NCBI GenBank assembly: GCA_031553595.1
Contig: JAVBLI010000016.1
Span: 310,001-374,000 of the forward strand
DNA: 64,000 nucleotides
DNA from: RGIG3701 sp031553595
GTDB lineage: Bacteria; Planctomycetota; Planctomycetia; Pirellulales; Thermoguttaceae
Direction: 5' to 3'
Within the stretch, counting starts at the first letter, position 1. Every line of letters starts with the position of its first letter. The translations under genes and the position numbers were made by a program. The notes beneath the pieces are model-generated. The model ran no database searches, was not told where the DNA came from, and saw only the letters and a list, made by a program, of their open reading frames with translations. Shown piece after piece: positions 1-13,700 of the stretch.

Positions 1-1
1 T

Positions 2-937
2 TACAAGGTTTCCCCGAAGCTGGTCGTGTATTACGACGGCAAGGAAGAGACCGCGACCGTGAAAGCCGCTTATAAGGCGGAAGGCCGCGAGTGGTTCCCG
101 CATACGTTCATGGTGATGCCCAGCCAGGCGAACAACCCGAACGACGAAGCTCCGATTTATCCGGGTTCACAGTATACGTGGAAGAATTCGAACGAGGCGT
201 GGGCGGGGCTGGACACCAAAGCCGGCCCGGCGTTCATTACGCCTGAAGTCGCCGCCACGTGCCCGTTCATTCCCACGACCGAAGAAATGGCCCGCGACAA
301 AGCCGAAAACAAACATCGTCCCGGCATGGCCGAGGTCAAGTCCGCGAACATGATGGACTGGATGAACTACTATACCTGTAACCTGCTGAACCCGAAAGTC
401 ATCGTCGGCATCTTCATGGGTGCGATGAGCGTGTTCGTGTTCGGCGCGATGACGATGATGGCCGTCGGCCGCGCGGCTTCCGGCATGGTCGAGGAAGTGC
501 GTCGCCAGTTCCGCGAAAACCCGGGCATCATGGATTATAAAGTGAAGCCCGACTATCGTCGTCCGGTGGCCATTTCCACCCAGGCGGCCCAGCGCGAAAT
601 GATCGCGCCGTCGATGCTGGGACTGGTGATGCCGATTCTCGTCGGTCTCTGCCTCGGCGTCACGGGCGTCATCGGCCTGATGGTCGGTACGCTGACCACG
701 GGCTTCTGCGTGGCCGTTTACATGGCCAACGCCGGTGGTGCGTGGGATAACGCGAAGAAGTACATCGAAACCGGTGTGCTGGGCGGTAAAGGTTCGGAAG
801 CGCACAAAGCCGCCGTCGTCGGCGACACCGTGGGCGACCCCTTCAAAGATACCACGGGCCCCTCGCTGAACATTCTCATCAAACTGATGAGCATGGTCTC
901 CGTCGTCGCCGCCGGTCTGATTGTGCTCTTCAGCTAA
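2..937 (+). CDS. hppA: Membrane-bound ion-translocating pyrophosphatase, C-terminal part
   Basis: The reading frame is open from the window edge, so only the last ~312 codons are present. The protein couples hydrolysis of pyrophosphate to pumping of H+ or Na+ across a membrane. The visible part carries the family's C-terminal helices, including the cytoplasmic segment around GIMDYKVKPDYRRPV, the Gly-rich membrane helix GLCLGVTGVIGLMVGTLTTG, and the very conserved active-site stretch with ANAGGAWDNAKKYIE and GDTVGDPFKDTTGPSLN. Those Asp and Lys residues bind Mg-pyrophosphate. The C-terminus is complete. A hairpin terminator follows after about 45 bases. The residues that separate K+-dependent from K+-independent and Na+ from H+ pumps lie upstream, outside the window, so the ion cannot be decided here. 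Confidence 0.95.
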   Translation, partial: YKVSPKLVVYYDGKEETATVKAAYKAEGREWFPHTFMVMPSQANNPNDEAPIYPGSQYTWKNSNEAWAGLDTKAGPAFITPEVAATCPFIPTTEEMARDKAENKHRPGMAEVKSANMMDWMNYYTCNLLNPKVIVGIFMGAMSVFVFGAMTMMAVGRAASGMVEEVRRQFRENPGIMDYKVKPDYRRPVAISTQAAQREMIAPSMLGLVMPILVGLCLGVTGVIGLMVGTLTTGFCVAVYMANAGGAWDNAKKYIETGVLGGKGSEAHKAAVVGDTVGDPFKDTTGPSLNILIKLMSMVSVVAAGLIVLFS

Positions 938-981
938 ATCGGAATCGGCATGAGCCGCGAGTGATCTCGCAACGTTTTCCA

Positions 982-1012
982 AGAGAGTCGTCTTGCACGG
1001 CTCTCTTTTTTT
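982..1012 (+). terminator. Rho-independent terminator of hppA
   Basis: A 9-bp stem (AGAGAGTCG against CGGCTCTCT, one G-T pair) with a 7-base loop is followed by a run of T. It lies 45 bases after the hppA stop. Confidence 0.85.
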
Positions 1013-1034
1013 GTGTCGGTCATCCAGAATGAGA

Positions 1035-1158
1035 CAAGAACAACAGCCGGGAGCGTAGCGGAACGCAGTGACGCGAAAAGACCGGATAGAATCGCCGAAA
1101 TTTTTCTCGCTACTAATGCGGTCATTCCGCTACGATCCATTCCCGGCTGCTGTTCTTG
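1035..1158. repeat. Dispersed long-hairpin element, copy 1
   Basis: A ~124-bp stretch whose two ends are inverted copies of each other: the left arm begins CAAGAACAACAGCCGGGAGC and the right arm ends GGCTGCTGTTCTTG. The middle carries the core GGATAGAATCGCCGAAATTT. The same architecture and core recur at 34323-34448 and 44942-45068. It contains no gene and lies downstream of the hppA terminator. Confidence 0.85.
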
Positions 1159-1701
1159 CGGCTATACTCCAGCTGCACCAGAACGCCCATTTTACTGGCG
1201 CTTTTGTGCGCCGCAATTCTTTTCTCCGCGGGACGTTTTTGCCGAGTGCGCCGAAAAAAACAGATCATTCTGCGTAAAACCGCATATATTTCATGCATTT
1301 TTCATACAGGCACCATTTTCGCGTGTTTTAGAAAATTGAATCTGCATATCAGTGATTTAAGTTTGCGGATTATGTGGAAAATAGGGAAAATTTCTTTTTT
1401 TCGCCAAAAAAAGATGGGAAATTGACCTTGACACGTTTTTTTTGCTTGCAATTCGGGGGAGTTTAGGGTTTAATAATATAAAATGTGATGAATTATTTAT
1501 TAACAGGAGAATAGTGCGCAGAAATAAAGGCATTGTCTCCCCCTTTACCTATTTATCCTGAATTCAGCCGAGATGCCCTGATGCTTATCGTCTCTATCAA
1601 GATAGATGCAATATTTAGAATAAACAGCCGATAAAAATGTCCAGGGCGCGCGTCGCACGTGTCGTCCGCACAACACATAAATATTTGAAGGAGAAGTTTC
1701 C
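1159..1701. other. Gene-free leader of the giant gene
   Basis: An AT-rich stretch of ~540 bases between the repeat element and the giant gene. Short open frames here have no recognisable content. A TTGACA hexamer occurs at 1428-1433 and a TATAAA-like hexamer at 477 bases into the second kilobase (1477-1482), but their spacing is wrong for one promoter. The gene's ribosome-binding site AAGGAG is at 1688-1693. I see nothing else. Confidence 0.5.
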
Positions 1702-4700
1702 ATGGGTATTTGGAGCAATCTGTGTCGCCTTTCAGCATCGGTTTTTTCGCGAGACAGTCGTCGGCGGGCAGCGAAAGGAAAGCCCGAAACTTCGGAGCAC
1801 CGCGGGCTGCGGATGGAGCAGTTTGAAGATCGGGTGATGCTCAGCGTTTCGCCCAGTTCGACGGAGTTTCTCGAAGCGTTGCGTGCCTATACGCTGGAGA
1901 GCGCGATTTCTTCCGTGTCGAACTTGTCCCGATACACCGACAAGGAGCTGGCGTCGGTGGACGGCTGGATTATCGGCCTGAAAAGCGACAGCGATTCGAC
2001 GGCGCTGGCCCATATGATCGGGGCGGACAACCTCGGCCGAACCGGTTTCATGCGTGACGCGTTCGTCTGGGAATTCTCCACCGACACCAGCTGGCGCGAC
2101 GCCACGGCCCGTCTCAACGCGATGCCGGAAGTGGAATTCTTCTATCCGCTGCTGGCCCTGGACATCCAGACCTTCGCGGCCCCCGACGACCCGCTGTTTG
2201 CCGACCAGTGGCATCTTCAAAACAACGGCAATCTCGCCGGCTTCCCCGACGCGACCTCCGACATCAACGTTGTCGACGCATGGGACTATGCCACCGGTGC
2301 GGGCGTGACGATCACGATCATCGACGGCGGCGTGGAATTCCGCCATGAAGACTTGAGCGGCAGGTATTTGCAGGTTTACAGCTGGGACTATATCGGCGGA
2401 GACAACGACCCGTCACCGGGGAACGTGGATGACAACCACGGGACGGCCGTGGCCGGTCTGGCGCTGGCGTCTGCGGGCAACGGCCTGGGCGGGGTCGGCG
2501 TCGCTTATAACGCAGAATACGCGGCGATTCGCCTCATCGGCGGATACTCCAACGAAGTTTCCAGTGCCAACGCACTGGGCAATAACATCGACGTCATCGA
2601 TATTTTCAGCAACAGTTGGGGCCCGGGCCTTCAGTCTTACGGGATTCCCAGCGGGCCTGGTCCGCTGATTCAGCTGGCGATCGAGGCAGGTATTTACGAC
2701 GGACGCGATGGTTTGGGCTGTATTTACGTTTTCGCCGCCGGCAACGAATTGCAGGAGGGCGGCGACGCCAACTATAACGGGTACGCCAACTCCATTTATA
2801 CCATCGCCGTCGCGGCGACCGACCAGTACGGCGCGCAGACGTGGTATTCCAGCCGTGGCGCGTGTATTTTCATTTCCGCCCCCGCAAGCGGCGAAGATAC
2901 CAACGGTGAGCAGTTGGGCGTGACCACCACCGATCGCACCGGCGCAGTCGGCTACAACGCCGGCGGCTCGTACAACGATTACATGGATGGAAACTACACG
3001 AAGCAGTTCAACGGTACGTCCGCTGCGACGCCGATCGTGTCCGGCGTGATCGCGCTGATGCTCGAGGCGAACCCGAGTCTGACGTACCGCGACGTGCAGT
3101 ACATTCTTCAGGAAACGGCTGTGAAAACCGACCCCACCGATGCGGAGTGGGTGACGAACGGGGCCGGCAACTGGGTGAACCCGAAATACGGTTTCGGTCT
3201 GATCGACGCCGCCGCGGCGGTTCAGGCGGCCCGAACCTGGTCGACCGTCGCTCCCACGGCGGCGCTTTATTCGGGCACGGTGATGATCAACCAGACCATT
3301 CCGGACAACAATGCCGGGGGAATTGTTTCCGCGATTGAAATGGGCCGGGAAATCGGTTTCATCGAGCAGGTCGAAGTGAAGGTGAACATCCCTCACATGA
3401 ACACCGGCGACCTGGAAATCATCCTGGTTTCGCCCGCGGGCACGGAGTCGTACCTGGCCGAGGTGCACAACACGGACATCGCGTGGTACATGGGCTTGTC
3501 CGATGGGTATAACGAATGGACGTTCAGCACCGTCCGCTGCTGGGGCGAGTCTTCCGGCGGCCAGTGGCAGTTGATCGTCCGCGACCGTTTGACGGGCGAC
3601 ACCGGTATTTTCGTCGACTGGTCGCTGACCATCCACGGCACCGAGGGCGTTGCCGGCGGCCCGAGCCTCATGGCCGTCTTCCCCAGCACCAACAACCGCA
3701 TCGACAACGGCGACATCCTCACCATCGGCCCCACGGAACTCACCCTCCGCTTCACTTTCGGCCAGAGAATCGACCCCGCCACGCTCGGCGCCATTACCGT
3801 GTGGCGGGCCGGTAACGACGGCGAATTCGTCAACGACGAATATCAGGTCCCGATCGGCTATATCGGCGTCTGCGACAACCAGAACGAAGTCGTCATCCGT
3901 TTCGCCGAAACGCTGGTCAACGATCAGTACCAGATCCGCATCCACGGCAAGCAGGTGGGCGAGGAAGTCGTTCTGGCGAACATTTACGGCACGCCGTTCG
4001 GAGCCAATGAATTCAATGACGACGGCAAAGACGACGTGTTCGAGTTCGAGCTGGATCTCGGCCCGGTCGTTACGACGGTTATCCCCATGCCCACAGTGGA
4101 GGTCGGCGGCCAGGTGATTCAGTACCGCGACCAGGTCGACGTCTATTTCAATAACGATCAGTTGGACAAAGTTTCAGCGGAAAACACAGCTTATTACCAG
4201 CTGATTTTCACCAAAGACACCGCCGACACGAACGACGATGTCGTCATTTACCCCATTTCCGCGATTTACACGTGGGACGACAAGGCCCGCGTGGGCAAAG
4301 TCGTTTTGAAGTTCGATAAAGACCTGTCCCAGTACGGCGAAGGCTCGTTCCGCCTGCGCTTGGGCGAGGAATACCGTGAATACGAAACAGCGGCTCCGGT
4401 CACGGAAGTGGGAGATACGGCCGACAGTTTCGCGGATGCGACGAATTGGACGACCTTCGGCAATCGCACCGCCGGCGGCCAAGGCCAGTCGCTGGTCATC
4501 AACGGCACCATCAGCCCGTTCCGGGGCAACATCGCGGGTGTGAACTATCCGTATACCGATTACAATTCCGTTTGGCCCGGCGGCAACGACGAACCCGGCC
4601 ACCGTCTGCATCCCACCGGCGACGCGGCCATCGACGCCGAGCAGCATATCATGGGCTGGGACTTCCCCCAGTCGCCGCTGACGCCGGCCGACCTGACGCC

Positions 4701-7700
4701 CGGAATCACGCTGATCTATTATCATTTCCCGGTGTATAAAAACGGTTTTTACAACTTCATCACCCCGCTCCAGAAAGAAGCGTCGCGGCAGATTCTGGCG
4801 ATGCTCAGCCAGTACATGGGCATTCAGTTCGTCGAAGTGGGCGTGATGCCCGACGGTTCTTCGCCGAACATTGCGGCGCTGGATATTTGGGTGGCGGACC
4901 TGGCGGTTCTCGGCGGCGAAAGCGGCCCCGGCGGCGTGGCGGGTCTTGGCGGCGGCATGACGGCCGTGCTCGACCTGGCCGACTTCGGCGACTCGGCCGA
5001 CGGCCAGCTCGGCACTGGATTCACCTCTGTCATGATGCATGAAATCATGCACAACCTCGGCTTCGGCCACACCTACGACCTCGACGCCGGAACCATCATG
5101 GGCGATGGCGCGGGTGTCAACTCCTACGGCGATGGCTACTATAATTCCGGCACCGACGTCAATGCCGCCTACCCCGGCAACAACGATATCACGCACGGCC
5201 AGTACCTCTACCGGCTGGACGGCATGGACATCGACCTGCACAAATTCACGCTGAACACCGCGGGGAAATTCTCGGCCGAAATCGTCGCCGAGCGCCTCGT
5301 CAGCAATCTCAACGCGGTGCTGATCCTTTTCGACGCCAAGGGCAACGTCATCGCCCGCAACGACGACTATTTCAGCAACGACCCGTTCATGGAGCTGGAC
5401 CTCGAGGCCGGCACGTATTACATCGGCGTAAGTTCCGTCGGCAACGACAGCTACGATCCGACGATCGCCAACTCCGGGATGTACGGCCGGACGGAAGGCG
5501 CGTATCAGCTGCGTCTGAATTACATGCCCGTCAACAACGGCAACGGCATTAAGGACATCAAAAACAGCAACGGCACCGGCGGCAACCTGCTCGACGGCGA
5601 TCAGGACGGCATCGCCGGCGGTGTGTACAACACGTGGTTCGACGTCCGCAAGATGAGCAATACGGTTTATGTCGACAAAGACGGGCGTACGGTGGTGGGA
5701 ATGGCCGCTGGCGCGCAGGTCGGCACGCAAACCGCTACGACGACGCTGGATTCCGCGCTGAAAAAGGCTTCGTTCCTGGTCACGGCGGAAAATTCCGGCT
5801 CCGCACTGCGCATCCTGGGCAACAATTTTGCCAACGACAGCGCCGGGGCTTACGACGGCTCGGTAAGAACCGCCCAGGACGGCACCCTGACCGACAACAA
5901 AGCCTACGAAATCGGCTGGAAAAATACGACGGACAAACTCTCCGACGGCAACACGTTCATCGTGCCGCAGGGCGTGAACGTGACGATCGACGCCGGCGTG
6001 GTCTTCAAGCTGCGCCAGGCGAATATCGAAGTCGGCTCGCGCGACCTGGGTACGGACCTCAGCCATGCTTCGCTGCAGGTTCTGGGCACGCCGTACCATC
6101 CGGTGTACTTCACGTCTTATAACGACGAGGCGACCGGCGTCGACAGCGACAAGCTCACGAAGCAGACGCCGGAGCTGGGCGACTGGGGCGGCATCGTGTT
6201 CCGCAACAAGGTGGACTACGAATACAATGCCGACCGAACGAAGGCGGACCGCGTCATCCTCGAAAACGAGGGCATTTTCCTCAACACCGTGGCGTTTGCC
6301 GACATCCGTTTCGGTGGCGGCCGGGTTGACGAAGGCGGCGAGTCGCTCACCTCCTTCCGTTCCGGCACCGCGTACGAGGCCCTTTACATGCAGGAAGCCC
6401 GTCCGACCCTGGTCTACAACCTCATGGTCAACAACGCCCGAGCGGCCATGTCTGCCGACCCGAACAGCTTCAAGGAGTCCACGTTCCACGACAGCTCGAA
6501 CATGAGCCTGCCCACCAACAACTCCTATTACACGGCGGACTACAACCGTGTGGGCCCGCACATCCGCGGCAACATCTTTACCACGAGTGTCACCGACGCC
6601 GCCGGGGTAGTTACGACCCATACCAACACCCTCAACGGCATCCAGATCCGCATCACGACCGCGGCCGGCAAGGCGGCGGAAAAGCTGAGTGTCACGGCGC
6701 GCTTCGACGATTACGATATCGTGCACATCCTGACCGAAAACCTGACCATCGCCGGCAACACGACTGGTGCCCTGGTCGAATTTTACGAAACGGGCAACCC
6801 CCAGCAGGCGCCGGTGCAAGTCGTCACGGCCCGGCCCGACGGTGGTCTGCATATCGATGCCGGCGTCATCCTTAAGGTCGCCGGGGCGATGATCGACGTC
6901 CAAACCGGCGCACATATTATCGCCGAAGCCAGCGCCACGAAACCGATCATCATAACGTCCGTTTACGACGACCGTTACGGTGCCGGCGGCGTTTTCGACC
7001 TCAACAACAACAAACAGGCGGTCGTGCAGAATCCCGGCGACTGGGGCGGCATTTACCTCCAGCCCGATGCTTCCGGCTATTTCGACCACGTCCGGTTCAT
7101 GTATGCCGGCGGTACGGCCGCGACCGGCGGTGAGTACCATAATTTCAACACGATCGAAGCCCGCCAGGCGTTTCTGCGCGTGACCAACTCGGTGTTCGAA
7201 GGCAACGATGCCAACGCCGGTTTTTCAAACCGTCTGGGGTACGGCATCGCCGGCAACGCGGTCATTAACATCATGAACGCGCAGCCGATCATCGTCAATA
7301 ACCAGTTCCTCGACAACAACGGCGCGGTGATCAGCATCAACGCCAACTCGATGTGGGCCTCCCTCAATCAGGACCCCGGTCGGGCCACCGGATCGCTGGC
7401 CGCGACGCAGACCATCAAGCTTGACGACGAAGTGAATGATCAGAGTCAGACATACAAGCCGATTTATTCGCAGTATGCCGACAACTCCGGGCCGCTGGTG
7501 CGCGAAAACCGCATGAAGAACAACGACATCAACGGCATGATCATCCGCGGCGAAACGCTGACCACCGAATGCACGTGGGACGACACCGACATCACGCATG
7601 TGGTCTTCAATGAAATCACGATTCCCAACTTCCACACTTACGGCGGTCTGCGGCTGAAGAGTTCGTCCGAGGGCAGCCTGGTCGTGAAGTTCTCCGGCGC

Positions 7701-10700
7701 CAATGCCGGGATCAGCGCCACCGGTTCGCCTGCCGACATCGACGACCGTATCGGCGGCCGTCTGCAGGTGATCGGAATGCCCAACTACCCCGTCATCATG
7801 ACCTCCCTCAGCGACGATACCGTCGGGGCGGGCCGCGACCTCAACGGGCGTATTTATTACAATACCAACAACTCCAAGAGCACCTCCACGGGAACCTCTG
7901 GCGACTGGCGCGGCATCCTGTTCGACAGTTACAGCAACGACCGCAACGTGGAAACCGTCATCGAAATCGAATCCGCTTCGACGACGGTCGCGCTGAACGA
8001 TAAAACCTCCACGGCCCAGTACATCGGCGCCCTGGCCGGGAATATCAATTCCGGCGACGAAAACCTTCGCTTGGGATTCGAAATTCACGGCAGCATCCAG
8101 ACCGGGCGGCGTTCGGATGTGGACGTTTACGCTTTCCGTGCGACGCCGGGCCAGGAAATATGGATCGACATCGACGAAACGGATTACAACCTGGATACGA
8201 AAATCGAGCTCATTGATTCCCAGGGCAACATCATTGCCACGAGCGTTTATTCCGTGAATGAAAACGAGCGTCTTTCCGGCTATTCGAAGGCTGAGAGCAC
8301 CGAGGCGGTCAACGCCGGCGTGGTGAATCGGATGAACGCGAACGCCGTGATTCTCCGAGCCATGTGGACCGAGGCGTATGGCACGGCGATGCCCGCGGGC
8401 ACGACGTACGCCACCCTGACCGCGCCGCAGGTACTGGCCATCCAGAAAACCGCCGAGTGGAAGAAACAGGCTGATCTGGTGAAGAAAGCGTTCCGCAACC
8501 CCAATCTCCTGCCAGCGCTGGAAATCAGTATCGCGAAACAGTTGGAAACCAATACCACGCTACTGGGGACGATGTGGAACCAGGCGTTCGGCACCACGAT
8601 GCCCGGCGGGACGACCTATGCCGGCCTGAGCCAGGCGCAGCGGCTTGCTATCCAGAATACCGCCGCGTGGGGCGCGCAGCTTGAGGCGATGGAAAAGATT
8701 TTCCGGTACGCCAACTTCACGGCTGCTAACACCCCGGCGGCTGTGGAAAACGGCGTTATCGACTTGCTCGCCATGCGTCCCGACGTGTTCAAAGCCATGT
8801 GCACCGCTGCCGGTGTGCCGGTTGCCGCGTCGTATTCCGCGCTGTCGGCCGCCGACAAGCTCAAGGTGCGCGAAACCAAACTCTGGGAGGGTCTCACCGA
8901 GGAAGCGCTGAAGTATATCCTCGCCGAAGACAATGCCGCGAGTATGGAAACGGACGACTGGACGCTTGAGTGCCGCGACTACTATGCCATCAACCTCAAG
9001 GACGCCGGAATGCGGGTCGTTCTGCCGGGGGCGCTGGGCGGTTCGCAGTACCTCTATTATCTGCGGGTTACCAGCAACGTGCCGGATTACATCGAGCCGA
9101 CCACCAACCTCAATGCCGGCCAGACCGGCGGCCGTTATCAGATTCAGGTGCGTCTGCAGGAGAAGCAGGAAATCGCCGGCTCGATGATTTCCTATGCCGA
9201 CATCCGTTACGCGGTCAATGGCATCACCGTCAAGGGCATGCCGGTCAATTCGCCGCTGACGAACGAAGTGGCCGACATCGACCTGGCCAACGGCATTCGC
9301 AACGACACGATCGGCACCGCCCAGAAGATCGGCAACGTCCTGGAAACCAACCGTTCGACGATTACGGTCACGGGTTCGATCAGCGACGTCGCCGACGTCG
9401 ACTGGTATCAGTTCGATGTGAACATTCCGGGCTTGCAAATGATCCCCGGTGTGACCGACGCTGCGGTGACGCGTTATCCCATCGAATTCGATATCGACTA
9501 CGCCGACGGCATGGGCCGTCCGGACGTGGACATCTGGGTGTTCGACGCCGCGACGGGCCAATTGGTGCTCAGCGGTTCCGGGTCGAATCTGGTCGACGAC
9601 ATGGCTGCCACGACGGGTGTTGCGTCGCTGAAAAACGGTAGTTACGGCACCAACGACGCGACCATCGGCCCGATTTACCTTCCCGTGGGGAGCTATTATA
9701 TTGCGGTGGCTCTGGCGGGCAGAGTCCCGGCCATCGTCAATAACAGCCTCATTCGCGCGGAGCCGGTGGAGTCGCTCATCCGCATTGTGGAAGACCATCT
9801 CGGCGACCCTGCGCTGCCGACGACCGATTCCCCTGCCGCGAAGCAGAACTCCCTCAACGTTCGGCCCGAGGCCTACTCCCTCTCCGACGTGGTGATGTAT
9901 ATCTGCCAGGGCAACGATTTGATCTCCGTTAACCCGTTCACCGGCCAGAGCATGGTCGACTGGACGAGTACGGCGAACACGCTTGGCCAGCTTTATTACG
10001 GCGATATTTACATGCGTAACGACGGCCGTATGTTCACGATGCCGAACCTCGACGCCGGCGGTGGCATCAAGACCGAGCCGCAGTTTATCGAGCTGAGCCT
10101 TGCCGACGCGCGCATCCATCTGCAGGATCATAATGCCGGGCTGGACGCGCGTCTGCCCGCCAATGCGCCGACGGGAACGGTGGACGCTCCCGGTCATGTG
10201 GTCACCATCGAGGCACTGGTTTCCGGCCAGGGCGTCGTCTACGGCACCTCGCGTCTGAACCGCGGATTTTACGCCGTGGGATACACGCCGGCCTCCCTGG
10301 CGGGCACGCCCACGCGCAACCTCCTCTGGGCGTTCGACGACAACGGTAACGCCGTGGCCTATCCCGTGGAGGACGTGAATCAGGACCGCGTGCCGACGAA
10401 TCCCATGCCGTTGGCCCAGTTGTACACCTCGCCTATCTTCATGTTCGAGAACGCCACGGATACGCAGTTCATCCGGAACACGGACAACAGCTTCCTGAAC
10501 CCCGGCGACATCCACGATGGCTCGATCGTCACGGTTCGTTACAGCGACATGGATAACAATCAGTTCGCGGTGAACTTCGAATTCGACTCCGGGTACGATC
10601 TGGCGCTGGATCCGTGGGGCGTTGTGGGCCCGAATGCCGTTCGCGACGGCGACACGTTTACCATTACGATGGACAATCAGACCTACGTGTTCGAATTCGA

Positions 10701-13700
10701 TTCCGACTCGACGCTGGTCATTCCGTACACCGTTCTGGATCCGATCACCAACACTTACATGGGGATCGCCGACTGGTTGCAGACATATTACTTCGGCGAC
10801 GGCAACGACCACTTCATGTTCTCGATCTTCAACGAGGATTTGAATCGTGTGGCGTTGTATGAATTCATCGATGGTTCGTCGGCTGTCGAGCGCGACACGC
10901 AGTTGCTCAACGCCAACGCGGTGCCGGTGGATGTGGGGAACATTTTCCGCATCACGACCCTGCCGCCGGAACAGCAGCAGAGTGCGCAGCAGTTGATCGC
11001 GGCCGCGTTGGTGACGGCGATCAACGGGTCCAATCTCGGCCAGACGGCCAGTATGGGCTACTGGGACGTGAACGAGAACAACCAGCAGGACATCAACGCG
11101 TACGGCTTCAGCACGGAGCCGCAGCTGATCATGATTTCCGGCCGTACGACCAGTACGCTGCCGCTGTACAGCGCCGACAATATCGCCACGAATTACGTCG
11201 GCGACGGGACGGACATTCCGGGAATCGCCAAACTCGGCGACGCCGGCGTGGCTCCGGGCAATACGCGGATTTATTTTGATCCCATGCATGCCACCGGCAA
11301 CTACCTCCAGGCGATGCAGGTGTTGGGCGAGGCGATCGTCAACGCCATTAACAACCATCCCGCCCTGGTGGGCAGGATCCTGGCGTCTTACGCGCACCGT
11401 GACGGCGAACAGTTCGACGGGGCCGGCAACGCCAGCATTTACAACCGCACGGTCGGCGACCGCATCACCATCAGCGGCGTCACACCCGTGACCGTCAATG
11501 TCCTGTCGCGTGCCGCAACGACGCAGATCATTTCCAGCGGTATCAACAACGATTTCTACATTTCCGGCATGGATCCCAACCTGCCCGGTGCCGATGCCGC
11601 CGAGCACTCGGCCGGGTTCTTCAATGGCGTGACCATCAGTTTCGTCATGCAGACGGGAATCGGCGCCGTGGGGATCGACTATACGGAAACCCGCGATCCG
11701 GTGACCGACCGCCTGCTTCCCGGCAATCTGGTGATCACGTACGATCCGGCGCTGCACACCGCGGCGACGATCGTGGCGGCGCTGAATGCCTTCACCGTGA
11801 CTTCCACGCTGGACGGCGTGACGACCTTCAATCCGTTCCAGGCGGGCCTGCTCAACCGCGACACCAACGACACGTCCGGCAATATGAACAACGGAAGCGG
11901 ATTATTGTCGCCGCAGCAGCCGCACATCATGGCCAACGGAAGCCGTGGAACGCGTGGCCTGACGCCGAACGTTGATTTCAACGGCGACATCGCCGTCGAC
12001 GGCGTGGCGACCGGCAATTATCGTGTCCGCTTCGGCGCCGCCTACACCTTCACCGAAATGGCGGCCGCCTTTGGCGCGGCGATTAACAATTGGCTGGCGT
12101 CCGATCCCAACGCGTTCTTCCGCGCCAACCTGGACGGCAACGGCGTCGCCCTCATTCCCACCGCGGCGTACGATCGCATCAACTTCCTCGGATTCACCAT
12201 CCAGACCCGCCATCCCGACCAGATCGTTACCGTGGGTGCGGGTACAGGCGGCGACATCACCGGCCTGGCGTGGCTGCACGGCGGTGAGTCGGCCGACGAA
12301 CTTTATGCCGTCGACAATCAAGGTGGTCTGTATCACATCACCGGCCTCCGAGCCGAAGCGGGCGCCCAGACCGTGGGCAACTACAACTTTTATCCTTACG
12401 GCGATCCGCCGGATGGCGTGTACCGCCAGATTCAGCTCAAGGACAACCGTCCCATCGAAACGGAATTTATCAAGCGGCTTGTGGGTGCCGACGGACAGGC
12501 GATCGCCTTCACCTCGCTGTCCAACGGCCCGCAGCACGTCGAAAACGGCGCGTATCGAAACTTCCTCTTCGGCATCGCCGAGGACGGTTACATGTACTGT
12601 TTCGACACGCAGGGTAACTTCCAGAACGTGTTTTACAACGGGAAATACGCCATTTACGTGGGCGCCGGCGTTACCGGTCTGAGCTTCTCGCCGATCGACT
12701 TCAACCTGTGGTCGACGACGACCAACCGCGGTACGGACGAGGGGCACGGCGTCAACCCGACGTATACCAACACGCGTAACGACCAGGTGGCCGGCGGCTT
12801 GAGCATGTATTACGGCATGGATACCTCCGCGGGCCCGACGGTTAACGGTTACGGCGACGTTTACGTCAACTATTCCGGCACCAACCCCGACGTGTTCATG
12901 ACTTACGAAACGCCCGGCGGCAACAGCGGTTCGCTGGTTACCGACGAATTCAGTCTCCAGGGCTATTCCGCGGGCGATCAGCCGTTCATGACCTTCAACT
13001 ATTTCCTCGAAACCGAAGGCGCTATTTTCGCCGACACCTTCCGCGTGTATATCATGTCCACCGACCCGGCGGTCTATAATTACGGCTCCCCGGAAGACAA
13101 GATCGGCTATGAGGCGATTCTGACCAATCCCCAGAAGCTGACCTATACCAACCAGATCGCAAGTCCGGGATGGACGCTGCTGGCTTCCAACAACGACGCG
13201 GGCGTCCAGTTGGTCGACAACGGCGGCGGCTGGTACCAGTGCACCATCAACCTCGCCGCCTACGCGGGGCTGAACAATATCAAACTGCGTTTCGTCTTCT
13301 CGACTTCCGGCATCGTCGGCGTCGGCGACACCGCGACCGTCGGCGACTGGCTGTACACGTTGCCCGGTTACCGGATGTCCAGCGGCGACACCTTCACCAT
13401 CGGTACGAACGACAACGTCATTGCGCCCACCGATTTCCAGGACTTCGAGTTCCTCATGGGTCACAAAGTGCTGCTGCCCGGTGCGGCCGGCACGCAGCTC
13501 AAGACGAATGACTACATCAGCATCGTCGACAAAAACGGTACACGCGCCAACTTCATCTTCGCGAAGGACGGGGCGACGCAGACTGTTTCGGGGACGCTGC
13601 CGGGAACCAGTTATGTGATTCCTATCCGTTCGACGATGTCCTCGGTGGTGGTTGCCGACCTGATTCGTCAGTCGATTGCCGCCAGCCTGCTGACCGGGAT

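Noticed and set aside
1035..1158. Insertion sequence end or riboswitch
   Set aside because: No transposase or known aptamer pattern; three dispersed copies fit a non-coding repeat better.
1013..1425. Short frames between hppA and the giant gene
   Set aside because: They lie across the repeat element and have no ribosome site or recognisable content.
1422..1450. Possible sigma-54 promoter (TTGACACG plus TTGCT)
   Set aside because: The distance between the GA and GC elements is two bases too long for the sigma-54 rule.
4174..7140. Other long antisense frames within the giant gene (also 8560-11757, 21583-24084)
   Set aside because: Same reason: shadows of the real plus-strand gene with low-complexity translations.
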